IMG/VR virus record: IMGVR_UViG_3300020578_000064 | Location: 1 to 64,000 of that record | Source: a virus | DNA length: 64,000 bases | Strand: one strand, 5' to 3' | Program-made: the position numbers and the translations under genes | Shown: in pieces, positions 49,130-56,865 of the stretch | Numbering within the stretch: the first letter of the stretch is position 1 | How the letters are laid out: every line of letters starts with the position of its first letter | The notes under the pieces: model-generated | The model's database searches: none | Seen by the model: only the letters and a program-made list of their open reading frames with translations | Told to the model about the DNA's origin: nothing

Positions 49130-51069
49130 TGACGGACAGGTTCAGCGGGAAGTCGTTCACCGACCCGCAGAGCGACAACATCCGGAAGACGGCCAAGGCG
49201 CGCAAGTTCTCGACCAAGAAGGACGAGGCCGGCGACGAGAAGAAGGCCCCGGCCAACCTATCCGAGCTCTACAACAAGGGCGTCGAGCACCTGCGCACGT
49301 TCAACTTCCACATCGAGCTGTGCGAGACGGGCGACCACATCAAGCACCGGATCCTGCGGCCCGCGGCGCCGACGCAGATCGCCGGCGTCAACTACCCGGC
49401 CAGCTTCCAGCCGCTGCAGGACATCTCGACGCTCGAGGACTTCCAGCGGATCGAGCGCGCGTTCGAGTCGGCCGAGACCGAGGTCCGCGACTTCTGGACG
49501 CCGATGTTCCGCCCCAAGGGCGGCGAGACCGACCTCGGCAACTTCGCCGACAGGCTGCTGGCGATGAAGCGCATCCAGCAGAACATCAACATCCACGAGA
49601 CGCTGGACTACGGCCACACGTTCGACCCGGACGGCAGCCTCTGCGGCTTCGGCTTCGTGCGCAACCCCCGCGTGTGGGTTCCCGCGAGGGAGTGGTTCGA
49701 CGAGCGGCTCCGCGCGGTGACGCTGCGGGACGTCTTCACCATCTTCCCCGAGGCGGAGGTCGAGATGCTGAAGATGATCCTCGGGCGCGTGGGCGTCGGC
49801 CGGGCCAACCACCTGCCGCCGAACTTTCCCAAGCCGATCGACCACACCGCCCGGATGGCGGCGGTCATCGTCGGCAAGGACGCCGGCCTCGGCAAGTCGA
49901 CGATCTTCAACGGGCTCACCGCGGCCCTGTCCAAGTGCGGCTTCAGCACCCACACGTTCAAGTCCACCGAGGACCGGTTCGGCCTGAAGGCCGCGGCGCT
50001 GGCCAACGTCGCCTACAAGGACGACACGGCCATGAAGTCGCTCAAGCAGTTCCTGGCCGCCGAGGAGACGAAGATCCTCATCACCAACGGCCTGTTCCAG
50101 ACCGAGGAGAAGTTCCAGAACGCCGAGCAGATCTGGCCGCAGTGCGTGCTGATCGTCAACTCGAACGACTGGGACGCGCACTTCGCGTACGACCTAGACC
50201 CCGGCATCATCGACCGCATCAAGATCCTCTCAACGTACCGCGAGTATGAGGTGCTCAAGAATCGCAAATTTCTGGCGGGCACTGCTTCTGACGGCACTCC
50301 TGACCTGCGCCCTCGTGCTCACATCCCCTTCCTGGCTGACAAGCTCGGCGTCTCTGCTGACGCTCTGTATCTTTGGTGCCTTCGCCTTGCGACTGATCGC
50401 TTCTGGGAGATCATAAACGACACCGAGGACCCGACGGTCAACCGGCTGCAGGTCGAGGTGCGCTACTGGACGACCCGCCAGCGCATCCGCTTCAAGGCCG
50501 ACACCTCGCAGGCGCTCGTCAACGCGATGGCGATCTGCGCGGCCATCCGCACCGGCGACGGCTCCTACACGATGCCCGAGCTCACGCCGGACGTGCTCTC
50601 GAGGCACCTCGCGGACTTCCTGTTCATCGGCATCGACAAGAGCGGCAAGAAGCTCATGAGCGCCATGAAGGCGAAGTGGGAGGAGGCCGGGCGGCCGTCG
50701 ACCCACTACTACCAGGGCCTCCGCGAGATCCGGTGGGAGTCGGTGCAGCTCGCGATCGACACCTACACCAACTCGCAGCACTACGGCGGAAAGACGCCGG
50801 CGGAGATGGTCAAGGAGGTCATGGGCAAGCTGGTCATGCGCGACGGCTTCAAGATCTCGACCGGCATCAGCTACGTGATCGAGGACTGGAACACCTGCCG
50901 CTACGCCCTCGGCGAGATCACGGAGGAGGCCCGCGCCCTGCGCGACGCCCTCTCGGAGGCCCAGCGCGAGCGCCTCTGCGACCGCAGCATCGCCCCGACC
51001 CGCGACTGGCTGTCGAACCCCAACTACTCGCCCGACCGGGCCGAGGAACTGCGCCCGGACATGGACTGA
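49129..51069 (+). CDS. SF3-like replicative helicase / primase-helicase
   Basis: This 646-residue protein has a P-loop VGKDAGLGKST (249-258), Walker-B-like NVAYKDDTA, and VLIVNSNDWDAHFA as sensor, in the order of virus superfamily-3 helicases (P4/D5 type). The N-terminal 230 residues may include a primase-like part, but no clear metal triad is seen. The last 100 residues are helical. It is the main replication motor visible in the window. A patch at 50.24-50.42 kb has markedly T-ending codons (Ala GCT, Ser TCT) unlike the flanks. Confidence 0.75.
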   Translation: MTDRFSGKSFTDPQSDNIRKTAKARKFSTKKDEAGDEKKAPANLSELYNKGVEHLRTFNFHIELCETGDHIKHRILRPAAPTQIAGVNYPASFQPLQDISTLEDFQRIERAFESAETEVRDFWTPMFRPKGGETDLGNFADRLLAMKRIQQNINIHETLDYGHTFDPDGSLCGFGFVRNPRVWVPAREWFDERLRAVTLRDVFTIFPEAEVEMLKMILGRVGVGRANHLPPNFPKPIDHTARMAAVIVGKDAGLGKSTIFNGLTAALSKCGFSTHTFKSTEDRFGLKAAALANVAYKDDTAMKSLKQFLAAEETKILITNGLFQTEEKFQNAEQIWPQCVLIVNSNDWDAHFAYDLDPGIIDRIKILSTYREYEVLKNRKFLAGTASDGTPDLRPRAHIPFLADKLGVSADALYLWCLRLATDRFWEIINDTEDPTVNRLQVEVRYWTTRQRIRFKADTSQALVNAMAICAAIRTGDGSYTMPELTPDVLSRHLADFLFIGIDKSGKKLMSAMKAKWEEAGRPSTHYYQGLREIRWESVQLAIDTYTNSQHYGGKTPAEMVKEVMGKLVMRDGFKISTGISYVIEDWNTCRYALGEITEEARALRDALSEAQRERLCDRSIAPTRDWLSNPNYSPDRAEELRPDMD

Positions 51070-51101
51070 AGAAATGACAGCATCGACACCGACTGGGCCG
51101 C

Positions 51102-51140
51102 GGGTAAGCTCAACGGAATCCCCCTCGCGGGGGACCGTTG
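51102..51140 (+). promoter_or_regulatory. GGGTAAGC box plus strong hairpin
   Basis: GGGTAAGC (51102-51109) directly precedes an inverted repeat: CAACGG (51111-51116) pairs with CCGTTG (51135-51140) and CCCCC (51120-51124) with GGGGG (51129-51133), loop TCGC. No T-run follows. It resembles a box-plus-hairpin like the one at 4022-4052. It lies between the helicase and the next gene. Confidence 0.4.
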
Positions 51141-51154
51141 AAGACCGCGAAACA

Positions 51155-51505
51155 ATGGACGCATACGCCTACGAGCAGGACAAACAGGCCCGACTGCTCG
51201 CCGAGCTCGAGGCCGAGGGCTACACGCTGGCCGACGACCCGGCCGGCCTCTACGGCCTGATCGGCACCAGCGCGGACGTCACGGCCTGGTGCGAGATGTG
51301 GACCCCGAGGCTGCTCTGCAAGCTGTTCGTCGAGGGCACGCAGGAGCAGGAGCACTCGTTCCACCTCGTCCCGCTGCACCAGATCGTCAAGTGGCTGTAC
51401 CAGGTGCCGCAGCCGGGCGAGACCTTCGCGGGCCGCTTCGTCATCGGCGTGCGGCGAGTCAGCGACAACCAGTACGTGCCGGCGCTCCGGCTCCCGCTGA
51501 AGTAG
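51155..51505 (+). CDS. Hypothetical protein
   Basis: The ATG at 51155 is preferred to the one at 51074 because the box and hairpin lie between them. The product is 116 residues (starting MDAYAYEQDKQARLLAELEA, with WCEMWTPRLLCKLFVEG and HLVPLHQIVKWLYQVPQPG). It is acidic at the N-terminus. The family is not recognised. Confidence 0.55.
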   Translation: MDAYAYEQDKQARLLAELEAEGYTLADDPAGLYGLIGTSADVTAWCEMWTPRLLCKLFVEGTQEQEHSFHLVPLHQIVKWLYQVPQPGETFAGRFVIGVRRVSDNQYVPALRLPLK

Positions 51506-51540
51506 GCGGGGTAAGTCACACCGCGAACCAACGAGGCAAC

Positions 51541-52041
51541 ATGCAGGACGCAACCGCGATCATCGACGGCATCAAGGGCTCGGTGGAGGCGGTGGGCCGC
51601 TCCGACCGCGACGGCATCTCACTCGACAACGTGTCGTTCAGGGTGGACGCCCGCGAGCTCGACGTGCCGCACGATTCGGAGCTCGGGACCGCCGGCGAGG
51701 TGGCCGACCTCCTCTACCAGACGTGGACCGAGGAGCCCAGCTACGACGTGTTCCTCGTGCACTACGAGCCGGCCTTCCCGAACTGCGTGGCCCTGCAGAC
51801 GCTCAGAATGGAGCACAGGGCCGGCGGGACCGAACTCGACCTCGTCGTCACTCTCTCGCGCTCCGACGTTGTGAGGGAGCTCCCGCACGACGTGCTCGTG
51901 TGCGAGCTCTTCCTCCACGCCGTCGCGGCCGCGACCTGCGCTAGGCCCGGCCTCGTCACGTTCAACGTGGCCCGCGCCGTGGTAGGATGGGACGACGCGG
52001 CGCTAGCCGAGGAGCCGTACGAGATCGAGATCCCGATGTGA
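51541..52041 (+). CDS. Thymidylate-synthase-fold C-terminal-domain-like protein
   Basis: In this 166-residue protein residues about 75-150 (PAFPNCVALQTLRMEHRAGG, then LSRSDVVRELPHDVLVCELF, LHAVAAATCARPG) follow the ThyA / dCMP-hydroxymethylase order: a PC, then a beta strand, RS-x-DV-x-x-x-LP, then the L-A-x-x-x-PG helix. It is far shorter than ThyA (about 260) and lacks the N-terminal phosphate-binding half. It could be a decayed enzyme, a modifying enzyme partner, or a regulatory subunit. ThyX at 38 kb makes classical dTMP synthesis by it unnecessary. The family call is moderate. Confidence 0.45.
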   Translation: MQDATAIIDGIKGSVEAVGRSDRDGISLDNVSFRVDARELDVPHDSELGTAGEVADLLYQTWTEEPSYDVFLVHYEPAFPNCVALQTLRMEHRAGGTELDLVVTLSRSDVVRELPHDVLVCELFLHAVAAATCARPGLVTFNVARAVVGWDDAALAEEPYEIEIPM

Positions 52042-52061
52042 GCTCACCGGCGCCGCGCCCC

Positions 52062-52067
52062 GGTACA
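52062..52067 (+). promoter_or_regulatory. TACAAT -10-like box
   Basis: CCCGGTACAATCAACC gives a TACAAT hexamer about 25 bases before the MazG/dUTPase-like gene, with no clear -35. A GCTCACCG octamer upstream (52042) also occurs before the SSB-like gene (46303). Confidence 0.4.
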
Positions 52068-52092
52068 ATCAACCAGTAGAGACAAAACCACG

Positions 52093-52605
52093 ATGCCATT
52101 CGACTACGTGGAGTTCGTCAACGACGGATTCTCCGCCCAGCAGAAGTACGCCGAGCGGATCGGCGAGATGGGCCCCAAGGACTTCGCCATGGTCGACATG
52201 GTGAACCAGTTCGGCGGCGACGCCGCGGACATGAACGAGGTCCGGTACCGCAAGGTCATCGAGCACTTCGGCCACCTGATCGAGGAGGCCATCGAGGCCC
52301 GCGTGTACGTGCCGCGCCGCAGCTGGAAGAACGGCGAGCGCAGCTACCTCGACGGCCCCGAGCTGCGGAGGGAGTTCGTGGCCGAGATGTACGACATCCT
52401 GCTGTTCCACCGCGCCATCCTGGCCTACGCCGGCGTAACCGGCGAGGAGTTCGCCGAGGTCGCCGCGGAGAAGCAGGCCTACAACCAGACCCGCAAGGAC
52501 CACAACGTCAACGGCGACGAGCCCGTCAGCGCCAGCCCGAGCGAGGAGCTCGCCGGCGCCTGCGCGTCGGCCGGCTTCGCCAATAACAATTACGACCGCG
52601 ACTGA
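52093..52605 (+). CDS. All-alpha NTP pyrophosphatase (MazG / dimeric dUTPase-like)
   Basis: In this 170-residue protein HLIEEAIEARVYVPRRSWKN followed by REFVAEMYDILLFHRAILAY has the E-E-x-x-E and E-x-x-D metal pairs of the MazG/dUTPase-2 superfamily. Such enzymes hydrolyse dUTP or other NTPs, keeping uracil out of DNA or feeding dUMP to ThyX. The C-terminal 50 residues are not conserved. One-base overlap joins it to the next small gene. Confidence 0.65.
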   Translation: MPFDYVEFVNDGFSAQQKYAERIGEMGPKDFAMVDMVNQFGGDAADMNEVRYRKVIEHFGHLIEEAIEARVYVPRRSWKNGERSYLDGPELRREFVAEMYDILLFHRAILAYAGVTGEEFAEVAAEKQAYNQTRKDHNVNGDEPVSASPSEELAGACASAGFANNNYDRD

Positions 52606-52748
52606 TGCAGGACACTTTCATCGTCAAGCTGATCAACCAGGGGCGGACCATCAGCGTGGCCGTCCAGGCCACCTCCCAGCAGGAGGCCAAGCGCGTCGCC
52701 GAGGGCATGTACTCCGGCTACCGCGCGATGACCGCGCAGCGGGGCTGA
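52605..52748 (+). CDS. Small protein, 47 residues
   Basis: The frame MQDTFIVKLINQGRTISVAV to RAMTAQRG overlaps the upstream stop as TGATG. A strand-strand-helix pattern (TSQQEAKRVAEGMYSGY) is visible. No family is recognised; similar tiny proteins occur in many phage nucleotide-metabolism clusters. Confidence 0.55.
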   Translation: MQDTFIVKLINQGRTISVAVQATSQQEAKRVAEGMYSGYRAMTAQRG

Positions 52749-52750
52749 CC

Positions 52751-52954
52751 ATGGCCATCTCACAGCCCGTGCTCGAGCCCCTGCGTGAGGCCGAGAAGCA
52801 ACTGCGCGAGGCGCTGGCAGCGTCGGCCCGCGTCGAGAAGGCGCACGTCCCGGCCGTCATCTCCGAGCTCATCGTAAAGATCAACACCCTGATCGACATG
52901 ACCGAGTTCCTGGAGGACATCTCCGAGAGCGCCAAACTACCCAAGCGCTACTGA
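52751..52954 (+). CDS. Small helical protein
   Basis: This 67-residue, mostly helical protein (LREAEKQLREALAASARVEK, then ISELIVKINTLIDMTEF) has no recognised family. It overlaps the acetyltransferase start by one base. Confidence 0.55.
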   Translation: MAISQPVLEPLREAEKQLREALAASARVEKAHVPAVISELIVKINTLIDMTEFLEDISESAKLPKRY

Positions 52955-53361
52955 TGAAGATCTATCGGAAGACCCCGGGCATAACCGTGCAGCTCCGGCG
53001 CGCCACCGACGAGGACCTCCTCGAGATGGAGATCAAGTACCCGGAGGACCGCCTGCTGCCCACGATGTCCGCGATGGAGAGCTACGTGCTCATCGTCGGG
53101 GAGGACAGGTACAGGCGGCCCGTCGGCTTCGTCGAGTACTACTCGCGCGACGGCGAGCTGGTCGTGACCGGCCTCTGGGTCGCCCCCGACCACAGGGGCA
53201 ACGGCTACGGGACGATGATGCTCGAGCTGGCCGAGGCCACCGAGCGCCCGGACATGATCCGGGTGATCGTCACCCCGCAGTCCGAGAGCTTTTACGTCCA
53301 GCGCGGCTTCGCGCCGGACAACGGGATGCACGTGATGACCAAGGTGTGCGGCTATGACTAA
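52954..53361 (+). CDS. GNAT-family acetyltransferase
   Basis: This 135-residue protein has the GNAT core: VQLRRATDEDLLEMEIKYPE, then the acetyl-CoA-binding motif LWVAPDHRGNGYGTMML (RGNGYG), and the final FYVQRGFAP strand. It should transfer an acetyl group from acetyl-CoA to an unknown amine, possibly a host protein or a small molecule. It is part of a tightly packed operon. Confidence 0.82.
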   Translation: MKIYRKTPGITVQLRRATDEDLLEMEIKYPEDRLLPTMSAMESYVLIVGEDRYRRPVGFVEYYSRDGELVVTGLWVAPDHRGNGYGTMMLELAEATERPDMIRVIVTPQSESFYVQRGFAPDNGMHVMTKVCGYD

Positions 53362-53611
53362 GACCTGCGACTACGGGTTCGAGGCGATGACCGGCCTGCT
53401 GCGCGGCAGCGGCGAGGGCTGCCTCATCGAGAGCTTCGTCCGCGTCGAGTACGGTGAGGCGTTTCTGCTCTCCGCGTGGGACGCCTTCCGCGATCTCGGC
53501 GAGTACTTCGATGAGGTGTACGAGTCCGAGCGCGCTATGCTCAACCAGTTCGTCCTCATGCTCGAGGACGAAGTCGGGCTCAAGGACATGGGACTTCCGG
53601 TATGTCTCTGA
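53354..53611 (+). CDS. Hypothetical protein
   Basis: This 85-residue acidic protein (FRDLGEYFDEVYESERAMLN) has no recognised family. It overlaps the acetyltransferase by 8 bases and dCMP deaminase by 10 bases. Confidence 0.5.
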   Translation: MTKTCDYGFEAMTGLLRGSGEGCLIESFVRVEYGEAFLLSAWDAFRDLGEYFDEVYESERAMLNQFVLMLEDEVGLKDMGLPVCL

Positions 53612-54060
53612 CCCAGTGGGACCTGCGGTTTTTCGACGTGGCGGTGCTCGTCTCGTCCTGGAGCAAGGATCCGGGGACGACAGTCGGGGCGGTGTTAGTT
53701 AATGATAGGAAAATCCTCGCTACCGGCTATAATGGGTTTCCGTCGGGGATTGACGACAATCCGGAACGCTATGCGGATCGGGAGGTAAAACTCGCCTACA
53801 CCGTCCACGCGGAGGTGAACGCGCTGCTTAACGCGGCTAAAAACGGAGCTAAGACGGAGGGATCCACCCTGTACGCCACATTCCACCCGTGCGTCAACTG
53901 CGCGGCGGCGATCATACAGGGCGGGATCAGGAGGATTGTGTGTCCGTCGGTAGAATCGGCTCCCAAGAGATGGCACGATAGCTTCTACAGGGCCAGGGAC
54001 CTCATGCTGGAGGCCGGTATCGAGATCATCCATCACGAGGAGACCGACGATGAGCGATGA
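53602..54060 (+). CDS. Deoxycytidylate deaminase
   Basis: This 152-residue enzyme has the zinc motifs HAEVNALLNA (His69, Glu71) and PCVNCAAAI (Cys97, Cys100), and YNGFPSGIDD upstream, all typical of dCMP deaminase. It makes dUMP from dCMP, the substrate for ThyX. Base composition in the middle of the gene is lower in GC than around it, which may mark horizontal exchange. An internal TATAAT (53729-53734) is present by chance or as a promoter for the next genes. Confidence 0.9.
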   Translation: MSLTQWDLRFFDVAVLVSSWSKDPGTTVGAVLVNDRKILATGYNGFPSGIDDNPERYADREVKLAYTVHAEVNALLNAAKNGAKTEGSTLYATFHPCVNCAAAIIQGGIRRIVCPSVESAPKRWHDSFYRARDLMLEAGIEIIHHEETDDER

Positions 54061-54298
54061 GGAGGGCCTCAGCCGCATCTGCCCCAAGTGCGGGGCTAAA
54101 TTCCTGGGCGGCAGGCTGTACTGGGCCACCGGCAAACCGGGCGACCCGAAAGACCTGGCCGGCCTGGTCTGCCAGAACTGGGGCGACGCGACCTGCATCA
54201 ACCACGCCCGGCACGAGGCCGGCGGCGACACGTGGCAGAAGCGGTTCGAGTTCATGAACCTCATGACGTCCGAGCTGGACCTGCAGCCGATCGACTGA
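54050..54298 (+). CDS. Zinc-ribbon protein
   Basis: This 82-residue protein has ICPKCGAKFLGGRLYW and later GLVCQNWGDATC, a four-Cys zinc ribbon. It overlaps the dCMP deaminase end by 11 bases. Such proteins often bind nucleic acid or other proteins; no role is visible. Confidence 0.6.
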   Translation: MSDEEGLSRICPKCGAKFLGGRLYWATGKPGDPKDLAGLVCQNWGDATCINHARHEAGGDTWQKRFEFMNLMTSELDLQPID

Positions 54299-54349
54299 GC
54301 CGGAAGGCGAACCGTCACGCGGCCCGCCACGGACCAGCTCCGGGCGGGT

Positions 54350-54355
54350 TATGAT
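54350..54355 (+). promoter_or_regulatory. TATGAT -10 box before sigma-like gene
   Basis: GGGTTATGATGTCTG places a TATGAT 7 bases before ATG 54362. A transcript would begin at or close to that ATG, giving either a leaderless message or use of the second ATG at 54377. Confidence 0.45.
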
Positions 54356-54361
54356 GTCTGT

Positions 54362-54976
54362 ATGACGAAACAAACCATGCCCGACAAGCCCGAGAACGAG
54401 ATCATCGCCGACGCCCAGGCCGGGGACCGCCGGGCCGAGCGCCAGATCCTCAAGAAGTACGAGCGCCTCGTGCACAAGCTCGCGTGGAAGTACGCCTTCA
54501 CCGCGACCTCCCACACGCACGACGACCTCACGCAGGAGGGCTACATCGGGCTGATCAGCGCGATCAAGTCCTACGACCCGACCCGCGGCGCGAAGTTCAT
54601 GACGTGGGCCTACTACCACGTCCGCGGCGCGATCACGTCCTGCGGCCGCTCTGACCGCCACCAGCCGAAGTACCCCTACTCCCTCGAGGACTGCCCCCGC
54701 GCCTACAACGTGGAGGACCCCACGCAGGAGATCGAGGTGAAGATGGACATGCCGACCGAGTTCGTCCGCGTCGTCGTCGCCGAGTGCTGCGGCGGCCTGC
54801 ACACCAAGCGCGCGAAGGTCGTCGCCGACCGCTTCGGCCTGTTCGGCAACGCCGAGCTGCGCAACTGCGAGGCGGCGCAGAAGTACGGCATGACCAAGTA
54901 CGCCGTCAACGCGCACGTTTACGCCTTCAAGAAGAAGGCCGCCGAGCGCTTCCCCGAGCTGGAGATGTACGTATGA
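54362..54976 (+). CDS. Sigma-70-family factor 1
   Basis: This 204-residue protein has a region-2 core: LVHKLAWKYAF, DDLTQEGYIGLISAIKSYDP and AKFMTWAYYHVRGAITS (core binding and -10 recognition). The C-terminal part (RNCEAAQKYGMTKYAVNAHV, YAFKKKAAERF) looks like a helix-turn-helix of region 4. It may direct RNA polymerase to late phage promoters, like T4 gp55. A -10-like box lies immediately upstream; ATG 54377 is an alternative start. Confidence 0.8.
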   Translation: MTKQTMPDKPENEIIADAQAGDRRAERQILKKYERLVHKLAWKYAFTATSHTHDDLTQEGYIGLISAIKSYDPTRGAKFMTWAYYHVRGAITSCGRSDRHQPKYPYSLEDCPRAYNVEDPTQEIEVKMDMPTEFVRVVVAECCGGLHTKRAKVVADRFGLFGNAELRNCEAAQKYGMTKYAVNAHVYAFKKKAAERFPELEMYV

Positions 54977-55266
54977 GGGTCTGGAAGATCTCCGACCACG
55001 ACTGCCCCATCTGCGCGCAGATGGCCACGTTCGACGCGGCGCTCGCAGCCGAGTTCGAGTGGGGCTTCGGCGTGATCAACTACGACTTCCTGTCCGAGTA
55101 CTCCGACATCCGCGACTACATCCGCGCGACCCTCGTCGCGCCGGACGGCACCGTCGACATCCCGATCTACGTGATCGAGGGTGAGGACGGGCGCATCGTC
55201 GGGGCTGTGCAGGGCCAGAACACGAAGGGCGAACTGCGCCGCAAGCTGATGGAGGCCGCGGGCTGA
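54973..55266 (+). CDS. Thioredoxin/glutaredoxin-like protein
   Basis: The ATG overlaps the sigma-gene stop as ATGA. This 97-residue protein has SDHDCPICAQMATFDAALAA (CPIC at residues 11-14) and a following beta-strand pattern with DIPIYVIEGEDGRIVGAVQG, as in phage thioredoxin-like proteins. It could serve redox regeneration of ribonucleotide reductase, although NrdA here has its own glutaredoxin domain. Confidence 0.65.
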   Translation: MRVWKISDHDCPICAQMATFDAALAAEFEWGFGVINYDFLSEYSDIRDYIRATLVAPDGTVDIPIYVIEGEDGRIVGAVQGQNTKGELRRKLMEAAG

Positions 55267-55457
55267 TGTCGTCGATCGTGCAGGTGATCCTCACGCGCCT
55301 CTCCGACGGCGCCGAGTTCGAGGGCATGGCGTGGTGCGACGGCGGCCGGTACGAGGCCATCTGGAACGAGAGCGGGCTCAGGCACGTCTTCCACTTCCGC
55401 GAGGACGGAAGGCAGATCGGCCAGAACAGGTACACGATGCGCCGCGCCGACACGTGA
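55266..55457 (+). CDS. Small hypothetical protein
   Basis: This 63-residue, beta-rich protein (QVILTRLSDGAEFEGMAWCD, then HVFHFREDGRQIGQNRYTM) has no recognised family. It overlaps the preceding stop. About 90 bases separate it from the porin, with no terminator seen. Confidence 0.55.
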   Translation: MSSIVQVILTRLSDGAEFEGMAWCDGGRYEAIWNESGLRHVFHFREDGRQIGQNRYTMRRADT

Positions 55458-55546
55458 ACCGGCACGCCGACGAGTCTACGCGGCCAGAATCGCTACAGAA
55501 TAGTGAAGATCCAAGCGGATCTCGACCAGTCAAAACACAGAACTTC

Positions 55547-56401
55547 ATGAAAGCAATCGCAACCGCCGCCCTGGCCGCCGCGACCCTGACCGCGCCCGCG
55601 ATGGCCCAGGTGACCAGCGTCGGCCAGCTGAGCGACGTCCAGCCCACCGAGTGGTCCTACCAGGCCGTGAGCAACCTGGTGAGCCGCTACGGCTGCGTCG
55701 CCGGCTTCCCCAACGGCACCTTCCAACCCGGCCAGCCCGCGACCCGCGCGCAGCTCGCCGCCCTGGTGAACGCCTGCGTCGACCGCATCTCCGAGTTCCA
55801 GGACGCCAAGGACGCCCAGCTCGCCGCGGCCCTGAAGGCACAGGCCGCCAAGTGGGACGGCACCGCGGCTAAGGTGAACGCCATCCAGGCCGGCATCGAC
55901 GCCAAGAACAACGGCGTGGGCAACTACCTCGGCCTCGGCGTCGCCCTGAACAAGCAGGGCGTGGACGGCGGCGGCTACGGCGCCGGCCGCACCATCTCCG
56001 GCGGCACCCTGCAGGCCCGCTACAAGGTGGCCAGCAAGCTCGGCGGCGACGTCTCGATCCGCCCCTACCTGAACGCCGCGGCCGGCCCCAACGGCAACAT
56101 CGGCACCGCCGGCGGCGCGCTCGTCTCCTACGACCGCAGCATCGCCAAGAAGGGCGGCGTGAGCTCCGCCAACATCTACGGCGGCGTCGGCTACCAGGTG
56201 CCCTTCGTGAACGGCTCGCAGGCCAACGAGCAATCGGCCATCGGCGACCGCGGCCAGGCGGTGTTCGTCCTCGGCGCCGAGGGCCGCATCACCAACTCCC
56301 TCGTGGGTTTCGCGGACCTGAAGTTCCCCACCACCAACGCGGGCGTCCAGGGCACCGCCTACAGCCCAGTATTCACCACCGGCCTCGGCTTCAAGTTCTG
56401 A
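55547..56401 (+). CDS. SLH-domain porin-like outer-membrane protein
   Basis: The start is ATG 55547, which gives a signal peptide MKAIATAALAAATLTAPAMA with cleavage after AMA. Residues 24-80 are an S-layer homology domain of the cyanobacterial porin type (LSDVQPTEWSYQAVSNLVSR, YGCVAGFPNGTFQPG, TRAQLAALVNACVDR). A short coiled coil follows and then about 160 residues of alternating beta strands ending in GLGFKF, a terminal Phe as in outer-membrane barrels. It is about half the length of host SomA/OprB porins. It may change permeability or mask receptors in the infected cell. Confidence 0.8.
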   Translation: MKAIATAALAAATLTAPAMAQVTSVGQLSDVQPTEWSYQAVSNLVSRYGCVAGFPNGTFQPGQPATRAQLAALVNACVDRISEFQDAKDAQLAAALKAQAAKWDGTAAKVNAIQAGIDAKNNGVGNYLGLGVALNKQGVDGGGYGAGRTISGGTLQARYKVASKLGGDVSIRPYLNAAAGPNGNIGTAGGALVSYDRSIAKKGGVSSANIYGGVGYQVPFVNGSQANEQSAIGDRGQAVFVLGAEGRITNSLVGFADLKFPTTNAGVQGTAYSPVFTTGLGFKF

Positions 56402-56577
56402 TGACCACCACCGAGCAGATCGTCGAGGCTTTCGAGCAGTGGCGGGCGGAGGACGGGAAGTTCACCGACAAGGGTAACAAGGCGGCCGGCACCAGGGCCC
56501 GCAAGGCTCTCCTGGAGCTCGGCAAGCTGGCCAAGGCCCGCAGGGCCGAGATCAGCGAGTCCAAGGCGGAAGCCTGA
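56401..56577 (+). CDS. Histone-H1-like small basic protein
   Basis: This 58-residue protein (starting MTTTEQIVEAFEQWRAEDGK, then KGNKAAGTRARKALLELGKL and RRAEISESK) matches small proteins annotated as histone H1-like in cyanophages; it is basic and probably binds DNA. The stop-start overlap with the porin links the two. A terminator follows. Confidence 0.65.
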   Translation: MTTTEQIVEAFEQWRAEDGKFTDKGNKAAGTRARKALLELGKLAKARRAEISESKAEA

Positions 56578-56594
56578 GGCCTAGCGCCGCGATT

Positions 56595-56618
56595 AGGGAG
56601 CCTCCGGGCTCCCTTTGA
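56595..56618 (+). terminator. Rho-independent terminator
   Basis: An 8-bp stem AGGGAGCC / GGCTCCCT (56595-56602 and 56607-56614) with TCCG loop is followed by TTGAATT. It separates the porin/H1 transcript from the hli genes. Confidence 0.75.
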
Positions 56619-56670
56619 ATTCGCGTTAAGTTTTGTAACGCACAATCGAAGTACCCACGTCTCACACCAG
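56619..56670 (+). promoter_or_regulatory. hli promoter region with inverted repeat
   Basis: An AT-richer stretch contains GCGTTA-N7-TAACGC (56623-56628 and 56636-56641) and CACAATCG (56641-56648), a plausible -10, ahead of the hli gene. The inverted repeat could be an operator or a small RNA structure. Confidence 0.4.
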
Positions 56671-56865
56671 ATGACAGTAACGACCAACGACCGCGGGCAG
56701 CAGAACATGTGGGCGAAGGAGCCCACGATGTACTACGAGAACTACGGCATGCTGACCCCCAACGAGGTCAAGGAGCGCACCAACGGGCGCTGGGCCATGA
56801 TGGGCATCGTCGCCGGGGCGATCTCCTACGCGATCACCGGCAAACTCTTCTTCGGTATCTACTGA
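56671..56865 (+). CDS. hli: High-light-inducible protein 1
   Basis: This 64-residue protein is a single-helix chlorophyll-binding Hli: TPNEVKERTNGRWAMMGIVA, then GAISYAITGKLFFG. The E-x-x-NGR-x-AM-x-G motif binds chlorophyll and folds as a thylakoid-membrane helix that protects photosystems during infection. The N-terminal 30 residues carry an unusual MWAKEPTMYYENYG. Its own promoter region lies upstream after a terminator. Confidence 0.93.
   Translation: MTVTTNDRGQQNMWAKEPTMYYENYGMLTPNEVKERTNGRWAMMGIVAGAISYAITGKLFFGIY

Noticed and set aside
56623-56641. NtcA-type site before the hli genes
   Set aside because: The inverted repeat is GTTA-N7-TAAC, not the GTA-N8-TAC form, so nitrogen control is not supported.
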